Source: Acinetobacter sp. ANC 4558 (GTDB lineage Bacteria; Pseudomonadota; Gammaproteobacteria; Pseudomonadales; Moraxellaceae). From it: 64,000 bases of DNA. The position numbers were made by a program, and so were the translations under genes. Positions 30,308 through 40,736 of the stretch are shown here, piece by piece (the stretch's first letter is position 1; the number at the start of each line of letters is the position of its first letter). The DNA is taken from assembly GCF_002135375.1 (NCBI RefSeq), contig NZ_NEGH01000015.1:1-64000 (forward strand), written 5' to 3'. A model generated the notes under the pieces. It was not told the origin of the DNA. It ran no database searches and saw only the letters and a list, made by a program, of their open reading frames with translations.

Positions 30308-31612
30308 GTGAAACCAGTTCGTCTGGCAATCCTCGGTCTAGGTACTGTAGGTGGTGGAGCCTTAGAGCTCTTAAAAGAAAATGCTGCTGAGATTAAACGT
30401 CGCACCGGTCGTGAAATTCAAATTACTTACGTAGGTACTCGTCGACCTCGTCCCGATTTAGAACTTCCTGAATCGGTTAAGCAAAGTTCAGATTTATTAG
30501 AAATTGTTCGCCAACCTGATGTCGATGTCGTCGTTGAAGTGATGGGTGGCATTCACCCTGCCTATGAAGTCATTAAAGAAGCCATTATTCATGGTAAACA
30601 AGTTGTTACTGCAAATAAAGCCTTATTAGCTGAACATGGCAATGAACTTTTCAAACTTGCTGATGACCATTGTGTGCAAATTGCTTATGAAGCTGCAGTT
30701 GCAGGTGGAATTCCGATCATTAAAGTTATGCGTGAAGGTCTAGCTGCCAATAAAATTGATTGGTTAGCAGGCATTATTAATGGCACAGGTAATTTTATTC
30801 TTACAGAGATGCGAGATAAAGGGCGTACTTTTGAAGATGTTTTAAAAGAAGCACAAGAATTAGGCTATGCAGAAGCAGATCCAACATTTGATGTTGAAGG
30901 AATTGATGCTGCTCACAAACTTACTCTACTCGCTTCAATTGCATTTGGTATTCCACTTCAGTTTGATAAAGTATTTACTGAAGGTATTAGTAAAATTACC
31001 GCACAAGATGTGAAATACGCTGAAGATTTAGGCTTTCGTATTAAACATTTAGGCATTGCACGTCGCGCAGAGACCGGCATTGAACTTCGTGTTCATCCAA
31101 CCTTAATTCCAGACGATCAACTGATTGCGAATGTAAATGGTGTTAAAAATGCGGTGTTGGTGCATGCCAATGCTGTAGGCCCAACCTTATATTATGGCGC
31201 TGGTGCTGGCGCTGGTCCAACTGCATCTGCTGTTGTTGCCGATGTTGTTGATATTGTACGTGATATTTCTTATACGGAAGATGGTGCGGGTACAATTCCA
31301 CAACTGGCATTTGAAGCATTAACAGACTTACATATTCTGTCACGCGAAGAAATGACAACTGGATACTACATCCGAATCAATGCTGAAGATCAAACTGGTG
31401 TACTTGCCGAAGTCACCGCAATTCTCAGCCGTAATGGCATCAGCATTGACGCCATTATGCAACAATCTCGTTTAAAAGACCTGATTCCTATTGTGATTCT
31501 AACTGATCCAGTTAAAGAATCTAAAATGGATGAAGCTTTGCAACAAATTCAAGCGCTCCCTGTAATTCATGGCGAAGTTGTAAGAATTCGTTTAGAATCG
31601 CTTGATAATTAA
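30308..31612 (+). CDS. hom: Homoserine dehydrogenase
   Basis: A 434-aa monofunctional enzyme that reduces aspartate semialdehyde to homoserine. The NAD(P) fold begins LAILGLGTVGGGAL. The catalytic core shows GIINGTGNFILTEM, and a C-terminal ACT domain (about 350-430) probably senses threonine. I choose the GTG at 30308, six bases after GGAG. An ATG four codons earlier overlaps that ribosome site. thrC follows on the same strand. Confidence 0.96.
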   Translation: MKPVRLAILGLGTVGGGALELLKENAAEIKRRTGREIQITYVGTRRPRPDLELPESVKQSSDLLEIVRQPDVDVVVEVMGGIHPAYEVIKEAIIHGKQVVTANKALLAEHGNELFKLADDHCVQIAYEAAVAGGIPIIKVMREGLAANKIDWLAGIINGTGNFILTEMRDKGRTFEDVLKEAQELGYAEADPTFDVEGIDAAHKLTLLASIAFGIPLQFDKVFTEGISKITAQDVKYAEDLGFRIKHLGIARRAETGIELRVHPTLIPDDQLIANVNGVKNAVLVHANAVGPTLYYGAGAGAGPTASAVVADVVDIVRDISYTEDGAGTIPQLAFEALTDLHILSREEMTTGYYIRINAEDQTGVLAEVTAILSRNGISIDAIMQQSRLKDLIPIVILTDPVKESKMDEALQQIQALPVIHGEVVRIRLESLDN

Positions 31613-31674
31613 TCGGGTTAGGGAGATGCTTTTTTTGCACTCCCGACCATGCTCTACACACTTGGAACATCATC

Positions 31675-32814
31675 ATGTCTAATGCCAATCGCTACACTGG
31701 TTTAGTTGACCGTTATCGTGACCGCTTACCAGTTTCTCAAACAACTCGTGCAATTTCTTTAGGCGAAGGTAACACGCCTTTAATTAAACTTGAGAATATT
31801 CCACGCATTATTGGCAAAAATGTTGAAATTTATGTGAAATATGAGGGCTTAAACCCGACTGGTTCATTTAAAGATCGCGGTATGACCATGGCGGTCACAA
31901 AAGCGGTTGAGTCTGGTTCTAAAGCAATTATTTGTGCATCTACAGGTAATACATCTGCTGCTGCAGCGGCTTATGCTGCACGTGCAGGCATTAAAGCATT
32001 TGTTTTAATTCCTGAAGGCAAAATTGCAATGGGTAAAATGGCTCAAGCAATGATGTATGGTGCGATTACCATGCAAATTCGTGGTAACTTCGATGACGGT
32101 ATGCGTCTTGTAAAAGAAGTTGCCGATCAAGCCCCTGTAACGATTGTAAACTCAATTAATCCATACCGTTTACAAGGTCAAAAAACCATTGCATATGAAA
32201 TTGTAGATGAATTAGGTCGTGCACCTGATTATCACTGCTTACCTGTTGGTAATGCAGGCAATATCACGGCACATTGGATGGGTTATACCGAAGCTGTTGC
32301 AAATCAACCTGCTGATCAATTTGAGCAAGTTATTTATGATGCAAAAACCGATCAGTTCACAGGTCCTAAACCAGCTGGTTTACCGATAATGGTTGGTTAT
32401 CAAGCAGCAGGAGCTGCACCATTCTTACGTGGTGCTCCCGTTGAAAACCCTGAAACTGTTGCAACTGCTATTCGTATTGGTAATCCACAAAGTTGGAATC
32501 ATGCAAAAGCAGTCGTTCGTGATTCAAAAGGTTGGTTCGATGAACTTCAAGATGCTGAGATTTTAGAAGCTCAACGCCTACTTTCAATGTATGAAGGTGT
32601 CTTTGTAGAACCTGCATCTGCAGCTTCAATTGGTGGTGCAATTCGTGATATTAAAGCAGGAAAAATTGCGGAAGGTTCAGTGATTGTATGTACTGTGACT
32701 GGAAATGGACTAAAAGATCCAGATACTGCAATCAAACAATGTCAAGATGCTGTCATGCTATCTATTGATGCGGCAATGGATCAAGTTCGTGATTCTATTC
32801 TGTCTAATATGTAA
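31675..32814 (+). CDS. thrC: Threonine synthase
   Basis: A 379-aa PLP enzyme that turns O-phosphohomoserine into threonine. The PLP lysine is in NPTGSFKDRGMT near residue 61. The glycine-rich phosphate loop is PVGNAGN. It is the shorter class of ThrC. It follows hom by 62 bp and both are ended by the hairpin at 32838-32863. Confidence 0.96.
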   Translation: MSNANRYTGLVDRYRDRLPVSQTTRAISLGEGNTPLIKLENIPRIIGKNVEIYVKYEGLNPTGSFKDRGMTMAVTKAVESGSKAIICASTGNTSAAAAAYAARAGIKAFVLIPEGKIAMGKMAQAMMYGAITMQIRGNFDDGMRLVKEVADQAPVTIVNSINPYRLQGQKTIAYEIVDELGRAPDYHCLPVGNAGNITAHWMGYTEAVANQPADQFEQVIYDAKTDQFTGPKPAGLPIMVGYQAAGAAPFLRGAPVENPETVATAIRIGNPQSWNHAKAVVRDSKGWFDELQDAEILEAQRLLSMYEGVFVEPASAASIGGAIRDIKAGKIAEGSVIVCTVTGNGLKDPDTAIKQCQDAVMLSIDAAMDQVRDSILSNM

Positions 32815-32837
32815 TTTTTATATTGAGATTGAAATAA

Positions 32838-32863
32838 AAAACCCTGCATTAGCAGGGTTTTTT
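32838..32863 (+). terminator. Bidirectional terminator between thrC and pbpG
   Basis: AAAACCCTGC-atta-GCAGGGTTTT followed by TT and an AT-rich tract. The 10-bp stem is perfect. A-rich sequence on the other side lets it also serve the minus strand. Confidence 0.85.
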
Positions 32864-32907
32864 ATTCTTTAATTATTGAATGTTGAGTAAATTCAAATAT
32901 TAAAAAA

Positions 32908-33963
32908 TTAAAGACTTTTTGGTAAATGACTTGTCCAAGTCATTAAATTAATTGCTGTATCATTACGTGCTTGTGTTGTTGGTGCCCCTAAAATAACCAC
33001 CACAGCTGGTCGATTATTCAATGTTGTATGCATTACGACACAGCGCCCAGCTTCATTAATATAACCCGTTTTTGAAATATTAATATTCCATCCACCATTA
33101 CGTACTAATGCATTGGTATTATTTGATTTTAGAACTCGATAGCCTAAATTAAAGTCATAGGTTGGCGTGGTTGAAAACTGACGAATGAGTCCATATTGCG
33201 ATGCCGCAGTCACAAGAATACTTAAATCACGTGCTGAAGCTACATTTCCTGGGTGTAACCCCGTTGACTCCAGATAGCGTGTATTGGTCATCCCTAATTG
33301 CTTTGCTTTCGCATTCATTGCCGCAATAAATGCAGACCGCCCTCCTGGGTAGGTACGTGCCAATGCAGAAGCAGCTGGATTCTCTGACTTCATTAGCGCA
33401 AATAAGAGCGCTTCAGCACGATTCATTGTATCCCCTGCACGCAAGGTAGAACTCGAACTTTTACAACCTGAACACGAGAAATCACTTTGATCTAAAGCAA
33501 TGGTTTCCGACATATTTAAACGTGCGTCAGCAATCACAACAGCGGTCATTAATTTTGTAATTGATGCGATTGGCAAAGATGCATTGGAGTTTTTGCTATA
33601 AAGCACTTCCCCTGTTTGTGCATCCATAACAAGCGCAGCACGCGCATTTACATCTGGTGAACTATTAAAACCAGAAGTATCTATAATTTGCCCAATTTTT
33701 GTCGATGGTACGGACGCAGATGGTAATGAACTGCCACTACGTACCGTCGTTTTAACTGTTACACTACCTTGTGGACTTGGTTCTGCATTAGAAACATCGC
33801 TATTGAGCAACATCTCTACATCTTCAGGAGACCAATTTATATTGGCTTGACCTGATTGTTTAGATAAATTATTGACAACAATCTCTGCTTGAGTGAATGT
33901 TGTCGCACTAAAAAGGAAAGATATCCCTAATACATGCATTAAAGCATTTTTTGATTTTTTCAC
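32908..33963 (-). CDS. pbpG: D-alanyl-D-alanine endopeptidase, PBP7/8 type
   Basis: A 351-aa periplasmic serine peptidase. The signal peptide ends near TQA26. A long low-complexity linker (27-95) precedes the S11 domain. The triad motifs are SITK (134-137), SEN (193-195) and KTG near 301. Two close cysteines (CSGC, about 164-167) could form a disulfide. It lacks the extra C-terminal domain and amphipathic anchor of PBP5, which favours PBP7/8. In A. baumannii a PBP7/8 gene sits beside a gacA-like regulator, as far as I recall. Confidence 0.82.
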   Translation of the reverse strand: MKKSKNALMHVLGISFLFSATTFTQAEIVVNNLSKQSGQANINWSPEDVEMLLNSDVSNAEPSPQGSVTVKTTVRSGSSLPSASVPSTKIGQIIDTSGFNSSPDVNARAALVMDAQTGEVLYSKNSNASLPIASITKLMTAVVIADARLNMSETIALDQSDFSCSGCKSSSSTLRAGDTMNRAEALLFALMKSENPAASALARTYPGGRSAFIAAMNAKAKQLGMTNTRYLESTGLHPGNVASARDLSILVTAASQYGLIRQFSTTPTYDFNLGYRVLKSNNTNALVRNGGWNINISKTGYINEAGRCVVMHTTLNNRPAVVVILGAPTTQARNDTAINLMTWTSHLPKSL

Positions 33964-34180
33964 TTGTCTTTACTCAACTTCAATAAAGTAATACATTGGT
34001 ATATCACTTCAAATATGTCTTACATTTACAACAAAAAATGAGTATTTTGAGCACTCGGTTTGCTGTAACAGTTTTTCGATTAGAAAATCCCATATATATA
34101 GGATTGCTAATTTTGTCGTTTCATTGCAAGCTTATTTTGCTTTATGTAACAAAAATATGAAAAGTACCTAGAGGGAAAGT

Positions 34181-34819
34181 ATGATGATCACTGTTTTAGT
34201 TGTAGACGATCATGAATTAGTACGGACAGGAATTTGCCGTATGTTAGATGATCATACTGAAATTCAAGTCATTGGACAAGCTGAATCTGGTGAAGAAGCG
34301 ATCAATATTGTTCGCCAAAACCCTCCCAATGTCGTCTTACTTGATGTCAATATGCCTGGTATTGGTGGTGTAGAAACAACACGTCGTCTATTACAAACAG
34401 CACCTGCAACAAAAGTTCTTGCGGTCAGTGGTTTGTCCGAAGAACCCTACCCCTCACTCATATTAAAAGCTGGTGCAAAAGGATACATCACCAAAGGTGC
34501 TCCTGTTAGTGAAATGGTTCGTGCAATTAATAAAGTGATGCAAGGCGGTAAATACTTCAGCGCTGATATTGCAGAGCAAATTGCAAGTTCTTACTTATCT
34601 GATACACAAAAATCTCCTTTTGATAATCTTTCTGAACGTGAAATGCAAGTCGCTATGATGGTCGTCAACTGTATTTCTACTCAAGAAATTGCCGATAAAC
34701 TCTTTGTGAGCGTGAAAACTGTAAATACCTATCGCTATCGAATTTTTGAAAAACTAAATATAGATAGCGATGTAAAATTGACACATCTAGCCATTCGTTA
34801 TGGTCTAATTAAGCCTTAG
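34181..34819 (+). CDS. gacA: LuxR/NarL-type response regulator, GacA-like
   Basis: A 212-aa regulator. The receiver has VVDDHELVR and phospho-acceptor Asp in VVLLDVNMPGIGG (about 54). The C-terminal HTH LuxR domain (about 145-205) carries LSEREMQVAMMV and KTVNTYRYRIFEKL. It fits the UvrY/GacA family, partner of the kinase GacS, which is not nearby. Two ATGs start the gene after GAGGG. pilS follows only 13 bp downstream. Confidence 0.9.
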   Translation: MMITVLVVDDHELVRTGICRMLDDHTEIQVIGQAESGEEAINIVRQNPPNVVLLDVNMPGIGGVETTRRLLQTAPATKVLAVSGLSEEPYPSLILKAGAKGYITKGAPVSEMVRAINKVMQGGKYFSADIAEQIASSYLSDTQKSPFDNLSEREMQVAMMVVNCISTQEIADKLFVSVKTVNTYRYRIFEKLNIDSDVKLTHLAIRYGLIKP

Positions 34820-34832
34820 ATGCAAGGTGTAA

Positions 34833-36395
34833 ATGCACGCTGAAAATCAGGCATTGAACCAATACCATTTAGGTCTGTGGTATGGTTCATATCGTTTTAT
34901 TATTTCATGTTGTCTTTTCATTGTTTTCTTAACCACATCACAAAGTTTTAATCCAGACCACTCCCATCCTCAACTCTATTTATTCATACTGATTCTCTAT
35001 GTCGTTTTAACAAGCTTACAATTTATTGCATACAAGTTTTTTCAACACAATGTTCGTAGTGCCATTACTTTATTTTATGCGATCGATATTCTGATCTATA
35101 GCAGTTTAATTTTTACTTCAAATGGTCCTAACCTATACGTTAGCTTATTATTTAGCATTACTATTTTTACAGCTTCTTTACTTTTAGAGTCAAAAAAAGC
35201 CTTATTTATTACTCTCGTCGCGATCATCGGCATTATTTATCAACATGTCGTCGGAAGTTTCTTTTCAAGTATAAGCTCAAATAATATTGGAAATAGTGTT
35301 TTATTATCGATCTTATTTTTATTTATTTATGCATGTGGGCAAATGACAATTAAACGATTTCATTTACTCGAAAACTCTAACTTTCATCAATCCCTCGAAT
35401 TAAATCAACTACAAAATATTAATCGATACATTCTAGAACAAATTGAAACAGGATATTTAGTCTTAGATCAAAACTATCATGTCGTCTTAAGCAATCCAGC
35501 ATCAAAACAACTACTTGGAATTAACACTACATTTTCAACAAATGCATTTTCATTGTATGATGCCCAACCAGATCTCGTTAAATATCTAACATTTGATCAC
35601 TTAAAAAATGGTGAAAAATTTCAATTCACCTCTAAGCTCAGTCATTACCATACACATATTACCATTCAAACGCTTAAGACACCTCAGCAAACGCTAATCC
35701 TACTGATTATTCAAGATACAAAACGCTTAGACCAACAAGTGCAACAACTTAAACTGGCAGCCTTAGGACAACTTTCAGCCAGCATTGCACATGAAATTCG
35801 AAATCCATTAGCTGCGATTGTTCAAGCAAATTATTTATATTTAAATAGCCATGTACAGGAACAAGAGCAACTTTCCAACCTGATTGCTAAACAGGCCTTG
35901 AGAATTAATAAAATTATTGAAGATACGCTTGGCATGGTAAAAAGCAAAGATACTTTACCTCAACCCATTTTATTAGATGATTTCATAACACGTTTCATAG
36001 ACGAAGATTTATCCGATATTTCTAATAAAATAAAGCTGAAATATGAACAAAATTTAAGTATACTCTTTGATGAATCACAATTAAGACAAATATTAATAAA
36101 CCTGATTCGAAATGCAATAAGACATAATAATCCAAATTACAGCTATATTATTATTGAAATATATAAACAAGAAAATTTAGTCAGAATAGAAGTTAAAGAC
36201 TTTGGGGATGGCATAGCTCAACAAGATATTCATAATCTCTTTCAACCCTTTTTCAGCACTGAAATTAACGGAACAGGTTTGGGACTATATTTATCAATGA
36301 GTTTTTGTGAAGCCAATCAGGCAAAACTTAGTTACGTCGAACAAACCACAGGGACATGCTTCAGAATAGAGTGTTCAAGTTTAGCTGTAATTTAA
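34833..36395 (+). CDS. pilS: Type IV pilus sensor histidine kinase PilS
   Basis: A 520-aa membrane kinase. Six hydrophobic helices lie in about residues 18-175, then a PAS-like domain (about 195-290). The HisKA box is ASIAHEIRNPLAAI near 320, with HATPase N and G boxes (LIRNAIRHN, DFGDGI, GTGLGLYLS). This layout and the adjacent NtrC-type regulator match PilS of Pseudomonas, which controls pilin gene expression. It overlaps no gene and lies 13 bp after gacA. Confidence 0.9.
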   Translation: MHAENQALNQYHLGLWYGSYRFIISCCLFIVFLTTSQSFNPDHSHPQLYLFILILYVVLTSLQFIAYKFFQHNVRSAITLFYAIDILIYSSLIFTSNGPNLYVSLLFSITIFTASLLLESKKALFITLVAIIGIIYQHVVGSFFSSISSNNIGNSVLLSILFLFIYACGQMTIKRFHLLENSNFHQSLELNQLQNINRYILEQIETGYLVLDQNYHVVLSNPASKQLLGINTTFSTNAFSLYDAQPDLVKYLTFDHLKNGEKFQFTSKLSHYHTHITIQTLKTPQQTLILLIIQDTKRLDQQVQQLKLAALGQLSASIAHEIRNPLAAIVQANYLYLNSHVQEQEQLSNLIAKQALRINKIIEDTLGMVKSKDTLPQPILLDDFITRFIDEDLSDISNKIKLKYEQNLSILFDESQLRQILINLIRNAIRHNNPNYSYIIIEIYKQENLVRIEVKDFGDGIAQQDIHNLFQPFFSTEINGTGLGLYLSMSFCEANQAKLSYVEQTTGTCFRIECSSLAVI

Positions 36396-36411
36396 TTTTT
36401 TGGGGAAAAAA

Positions 36412-37842
36412 TTGAATTCAAAAGCAATCGTACTCTTAGTCGATGATGAAGAGGACTTATGCCGTTTAATGGCAATGACACTGTCTCGTATGGGAATACA
36501 ATCTTATATTGCCCATACGGTTAAACAAGCCAAAGCATGTTTAGCGACTCAACATTTTGATGCATGCTTAACCGATCTAAATCTTCCCGATGGTAATGGG
36601 ATTCAACTGGTTCAATATATCTCTGAATATTACACCTCCTTACCCGTTGCTGTGCTTACCGCCTATGGCAATATGGAGATTGCCATTTCAGCACTAAAAG
36701 CAGGTGCATTTGATTTTGTGAACAAACCAATCAATCAAAGACATTTAGAACAATTATTAGAAAAGGCTTTACATCATCCTTTGACATTTTCAGATGCTAA
36801 TCAACAAGAATTACAACTTGAACATCAGATGTTAATTGGACAATCACACGCAATGCAAGAATTAAGAGTGACATTAAAAAAAATTGCCCGCTCCCAAGCG
36901 CCTGTATTTATTACAGGAGAGTCTGGCACTGGAAAAGAAGTCGTTGCGAACTTAATTCACCGTTTAAGTAATCGAAATGATGGGCCATTTATTGCTATTA
37001 ACTGTGGAGCAATACCTAATGATTTAATGGAAAGTGAATTATTTGGCCATAAAAAAGGAAGCTTTACAGGGGCAACTCAAGACAAGCAAGGCCTTATTCT
37101 ATCTGCACAAGGAGGCAGTTTATTTTTAGATGAAATTGCAGAGTTGCCGTTAAATATGCAAGTTAAACTTTTACGTACTGTACAAGAAAAAAAAATTCGC
37201 CCAATTGGCTCGGACCAAGAAATTGAAGTAGATTTTCGAATTATTAGTGCCAGTCATCAAGATTTAGAAAGCTTAGTACATCAAGGGCGTTTTCGCCAAG
37301 ATTTATTTTTCCGCATTCATGTTATGGATATTATTCTTCCGCCATTACGAAACAGAGAACATGATATTTTATTGCTTGCCCATTATTTTAGCCATAAAAT
37401 ATCCCAAGAATGGGGCATTCAGCCCAAAATATTTAATCTAGAAGCTGAAACTTTTTTATTAGCGCAGCACTATCCTGGCAATGTTCGAGAGCTCCGTAAT
37501 ATCATTGAACGTGCAGTGACCTTATGTGATGGAGAATGTATTAAAATCGAACATCTTCAAACAACTCCTTTAAATCAAAGGCATCATATAGCAAACAACA
37601 TTCAAAAAAGTGATACAAATCAATCGACCCAAAGCCTTTGTACAAACATCACAACTCAATATGTTCCAACAGAAGGCTTAGAACTTTATTTAGAAAAAAT
37701 CGAAAAAGAAATATTACTTCATACACTGAATTCAACACATTGGAATAGAACACTTGCTGCAAAAAAACTCAAAATGTCTTTTAGGTCGCTCAGATATCGG
37801 TTAAAAAAATTTGAACTAGATCATGATGAACAACATTACTAA
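36412..37842 (+). CDS. pilR: Sigma-54-dependent response regulator PilR
   Basis: A 476-aa NtrC-family activator. The receiver (about 6-118) has DDEEDL and the Asp in LTDLNLPDGNG. The AAA+ domain has Walker A GESGTGKEV, the sigma-54 contact loop written GSFTGA (as in Pseudomonas PilR), and Walker B FLDEIAEL. The C-terminal Fis-type HTH ends with TLAAKKLKMSFRSLRYRL. The start is the TTG at 36412 with TGGGGA five bases upstream. It begins 16 bp after pilS and should activate pilA. Confidence 0.92.
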   Translation: MNSKAIVLLVDDEEDLCRLMAMTLSRMGIQSYIAHTVKQAKACLATQHFDACLTDLNLPDGNGIQLVQYISEYYTSLPVAVLTAYGNMEIAISALKAGAFDFVNKPINQRHLEQLLEKALHHPLTFSDANQQELQLEHQMLIGQSHAMQELRVTLKKIARSQAPVFITGESGTGKEVVANLIHRLSNRNDGPFIAINCGAIPNDLMESELFGHKKGSFTGATQDKQGLILSAQGGSLFLDEIAELPLNMQVKLLRTVQEKKIRPIGSDQEIEVDFRIISASHQDLESLVHQGRFRQDLFFRIHVMDIILPPLRNREHDILLLAHYFSHKISQEWGIQPKIFNLEAETFLLAQHYPGNVRELRNIIERAVTLCDGECIKIEHLQTTPLNQRHHIANNIQKSDTNQSTQSLCTNITTQYVPTEGLELYLEKIEKEILLHTLNSTHWNRTLAAKKLKMSFRSLRYRLKKFELDHDEQHY

Positions 37843-37875
37843 GCGAATCAATATCGTGAATTACGCCCTATATCA

Positions 37876-39045
37876 TTACTTTTGATTTAAAAGAAGCTCT
37901 GAAACATGCTCGATATAAGCATCATCTTTCATCTCATGAGGTAAGGCATATGCATGATCTGGCTCAATACCAATACCTTCAATCATGTTGCCTAAGGGTG
38001 TGTAGTAGTGGGAAACTGTCATCTGTAATGCTGAACCATCAGATAATGGAAAAAGCTTTTGCACCACCCCTTTTCCATAACTTTTTTCACCCACAATCCA
38101 TGCACGCTTATGCTCTTTTAACGCAGCAGTAAATACTTCAGCTGCTGATGCTGAGCGATTATTAATCAAAATTCCAACTTTTAAATTCTCAAAATCATAA
38201 CTCGGTAAGGCCTGATATTGCTGATCACCTTCGGAGCGACTTTTCGTCGAAACAATTAAACCTTGACTCAAAAATAAATCTGCCGACTCAACCGCTGCTG
38301 AGAGTAACCCCCCAGGATTGTTTCTAAGGTCAATCAGCACAGCTTTCACACCGCTATCACCATATTGTTCAATTAAGTTTTGAATTTGAGTTGCTGTATC
38401 TTGCTGAAAAACTTTAACTTTCAAAACCAATACATGGTTATGTAATAACTGCGCCTGTATATCTGTTTCTAGTTTTTTATTTCGAACTAATGTGAACGGA
38501 GAACTATTATTTGCCAATTGAATACTGAGCGTACTACCGACTGATCCTGTGAGTAAGTTATTCACTTGATCATTATTTAATTTCTTTAATTCTTGATCAT
38601 CGATTTTAAAAACACTTACCCCATTTCGTAAGCCTTGCTTAGAGGAATCTCCTCCTTTTTTTAAATTTTTAATCATCCATTGGTTAATTTTATCATTATA
38701 TTCCAGTTCAAAATCAACAGATGCGATATCACCTTCTGTATATTGAACCAATTGTTTATATTCTTCAGGCGTTAAATATCTAGAATATCGATCTAATCCT
38801 CCAACAAGACCTTTAATGGCTTGTTGAAATAACTGATCATCATTCTTTTCTTGTACATAGTTATCTTGAACTACACCATAAATTTGTACAAACTTTTGAA
38901 TGGACTCTACAGGAATTTCTTCAGATTTTTGCTCAAAATCATCATCAAAATTTGCAGCATTTTTTTGCCCAGGTGCTGCCCAAACAGTAAAAAAGCTCGA
39001 ACACGCCAATAAAGTTGCAAAAACTATATATGTGTGTCGAGCCAT
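37876..39045 (-). CDS. ctpA: Carboxy-terminal processing protease, S41 family
   Basis: A 389-aa periplasmic protease with a signal peptide ending near VWA23. A PDZ domain spans about 110-190. The catalytic Ser lies in NNRSASAAEVF (about 300) and the general-base Lys in GEKSYGKGVVQ (about 325). It lies 21 bp after gpmI and is probably co-transcribed with it. It is near the usual length for CtpA of Pseudomonas-type organisms. Substrates are unknown here. Confidence 0.88.
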   Translation of the reverse strand: MARHTYIVFATLLACSSFFTVWAAPGQKNAANFDDDFEQKSEEIPVESIQKFVQIYGVVQDNYVQEKNDDQLFQQAIKGLVGGLDRYSRYLTPEEYKQLVQYTEGDIASVDFELEYNDKINQWMIKNLKKGGDSSKQGLRNGVSVFKIDDQELKKLNNDQVNNLLTGSVGSTLSIQLANNSSPFTLVRNKKLETDIQAQLLHNHVLVLKVKVFQQDTATQIQNLIEQYGDSGVKAVLIDLRNNPGGLLSAAVESADLFLSQGLIVSTKSRSEGDQQYQALPSYDFENLKVGILINNRSASAAEVFTAALKEHKRAWIVGEKSYGKGVVQKLFPLSDGSALQMTVSHYYTPLGNMIEGIGIEPDHAYALPHEMKDDAYIEHVSELLLNQK

Positions 39046-39066
39046 AATTCACCTTATCAAATTAAT

Positions 39067-40614
39067 CTATGGTGTAAGGGTAATTAAATTACGACCCTTC
39101 ATTTCTACTGGAATAGGAAGCTGCATTAAACTTAAGATTGTTGGTGCGATATCTGCAAGTACACCACCTTCGGCAATAACTGCCTGAGTTGGCCCCACAT
39201 AAATCAATGGAACTAGCTCTGTTGTATGCTGCGTATGTACCTGACCACTTACATAATCTTGCATTTGCTCCACATTACCATGATCAGCTGTAATTAACAT
39301 ATGCCCTTTTTGTGCGACAACTGCTTCATATACACGACCAAGACAAGTATCTACTGCTTCAACTGCTTTTACAGCTGCGGAGAAAACACCCGTATGTCCT
39401 ACCATATCACCATTCGCAAAATTTACCACGAGCAAATCATATTCACCTGAATTAATTGCAGCAACTAATTCATCTGTCACTTCATATGCACTCATTTCTG
39501 GCTTTAAATCATAAGTGGCTACATTCGGTGATGGAATTAAAATACGTTTTTCACCTGGATATTCATCTTCACGCCCACCACTAAAGAAAAATGTTACATG
39601 GGCATATTTTTCAGTTTCAGCAATACGTAGCTGTGTTTTGCCTAAATTTGATAAATATTCACCTATTGAATTTTGCAAAGCTTCAGGCATGTATGCAACT
39701 GGCGCATCAATCGTTGCTTGATAACGTGTTAGCATGACAAATTTTGCAAGATGAGGGACAACTTTACGTTCAAATCCAGTAAAGTCTTTTTCAACAAAAG
39801 CTTTGGTTAATTCACGTGCACGGTCTGCACGAAAGTTCATAAAAATTAAACTATCACCATCTGCAACTTTGACAATTTCGCCAATTCGAGTTGCTTTGAC
39901 AAATTCATCACTTTCATCTGCTGCATAAGCTAATTCTAAGCCTTCAACTGCATTTGTTGCAGTACGTACCGCTTCACCTTCAGTCAGTAAACGATAAGCT
40001 TGTTCTACACGATCCCAACGGTTATCTCGATCCATTGCAAAATAACGACCGATCAATGTTGCGATTCGACCTTGATTAGGATACTGAGCAAATAGAGTAT
40101 CTAATTTTTCTAATGAAGGTTGAGCACTTTTAGGTGGTGTATCGCGCCCATCTAAAAAGGCATGTAAATAAACTTGAACACCATGTTTCAGTGCAAGTTC
40201 TGCCATGGCAACAATATGATCTTCATGTGAATGCACACCACCTTCTGAAAGCAATCCCATAATGTGCACAGCACCCTTGTTTACTTTTGCTTTTTCAATG
40301 GCATCAATAAGGACTTCATGCTCAAAAAAAGCCCCTGTGCGGATATCTTTGGTAATTCGAGTAAAATCTTGATACAACACACGTCCAGCACCCAGATTCA
40401 TATGACCGACTTCTGAATTACCCATCTGTCCATCTGGTAAACCAACATCTTCCCCAGAACCAGAAATTAAACTATGTGGGTGGTTTTCTTGCATTGCCGT
40501 CAAATTTGGCCGTTGTGCTGCTAAAAAAGCATTATCTTTTTCTTCAACACGATGTCCTACACCATCCATAATTACCAATACGTGAGGGATTTTGCCAGCA
40601 ATTGCATCCGCCAT
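39067..40614 (-). CDS. gpmI: 2,3-bisphosphoglycerate-independent phosphoglycerate mutase
   Basis: A 515-aa alkaline-phosphatase-superfamily enzyme interconverting 3- and 2-phosphoglycerate. It carries two-metal ligands, with VIMDGVG at the N-terminus, the nucleophile Ser in [14 protein letters not shown] (about 64), and TADHGN near 445. I use the ATG at 40612-40614, eight bases after AAAGAG. A GTG three codons earlier is too close to that site. Length matches E. coli GpmI. Confidence 0.95.
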   Translation of the reverse strand: MADAIAGKIPHVLVIMDGVGHRVEEKDNAFLAAQRPNLTAMQENHPHSLISGSGEDVGLPDGQMGNSEVGHMNLGAGRVLYQDFTRITKDIRTGAFFEHEVLIDAIEKAKVNKGAVHIMGLLSEGGVHSHEDHIVAMAELALKHGVQVYLHAFLDGRDTPPKSAQPSLEKLDTLFAQYPNQGRIATLIGRYFAMDRDNRWDRVEQAYRLLTEGEAVRTATNAVEGLELAYAADESDEFVKATRIGEIVKVADGDSLIFMNFRADRARELTKAFVEKDFTGFERKVVPHLAKFVMLTRYQATIDAPVAYMPEALQNSIGEYLSNLGKTQLRIAETEKYAHVTFFFSGGREDEYPGEKRILIPSPNVATYDLKPEMSAYEVTDELVAAINSGEYDLLVVNFANGDMVGHTGVFSAAVKAVEAVDTCLGRVYEAVVAQKGHMLITADHGNVEQMQDYVSGQVHTQHTTELVPLIYVGPTQAVIAEGGVLADIAPTILSLMQLPIPVEMKGRNLITLTP

Positions 40615-40736
40615 GATGTACACTCTTTTCTGTTTACTAATTCATCGGCATATCTTACCGAATTTTCGGTAAAGACTCTACGTCCTACCTATAGTTTCAA
40701 TCACTTGTTCGATCAATTTTTTCTTTTATCACTCAT

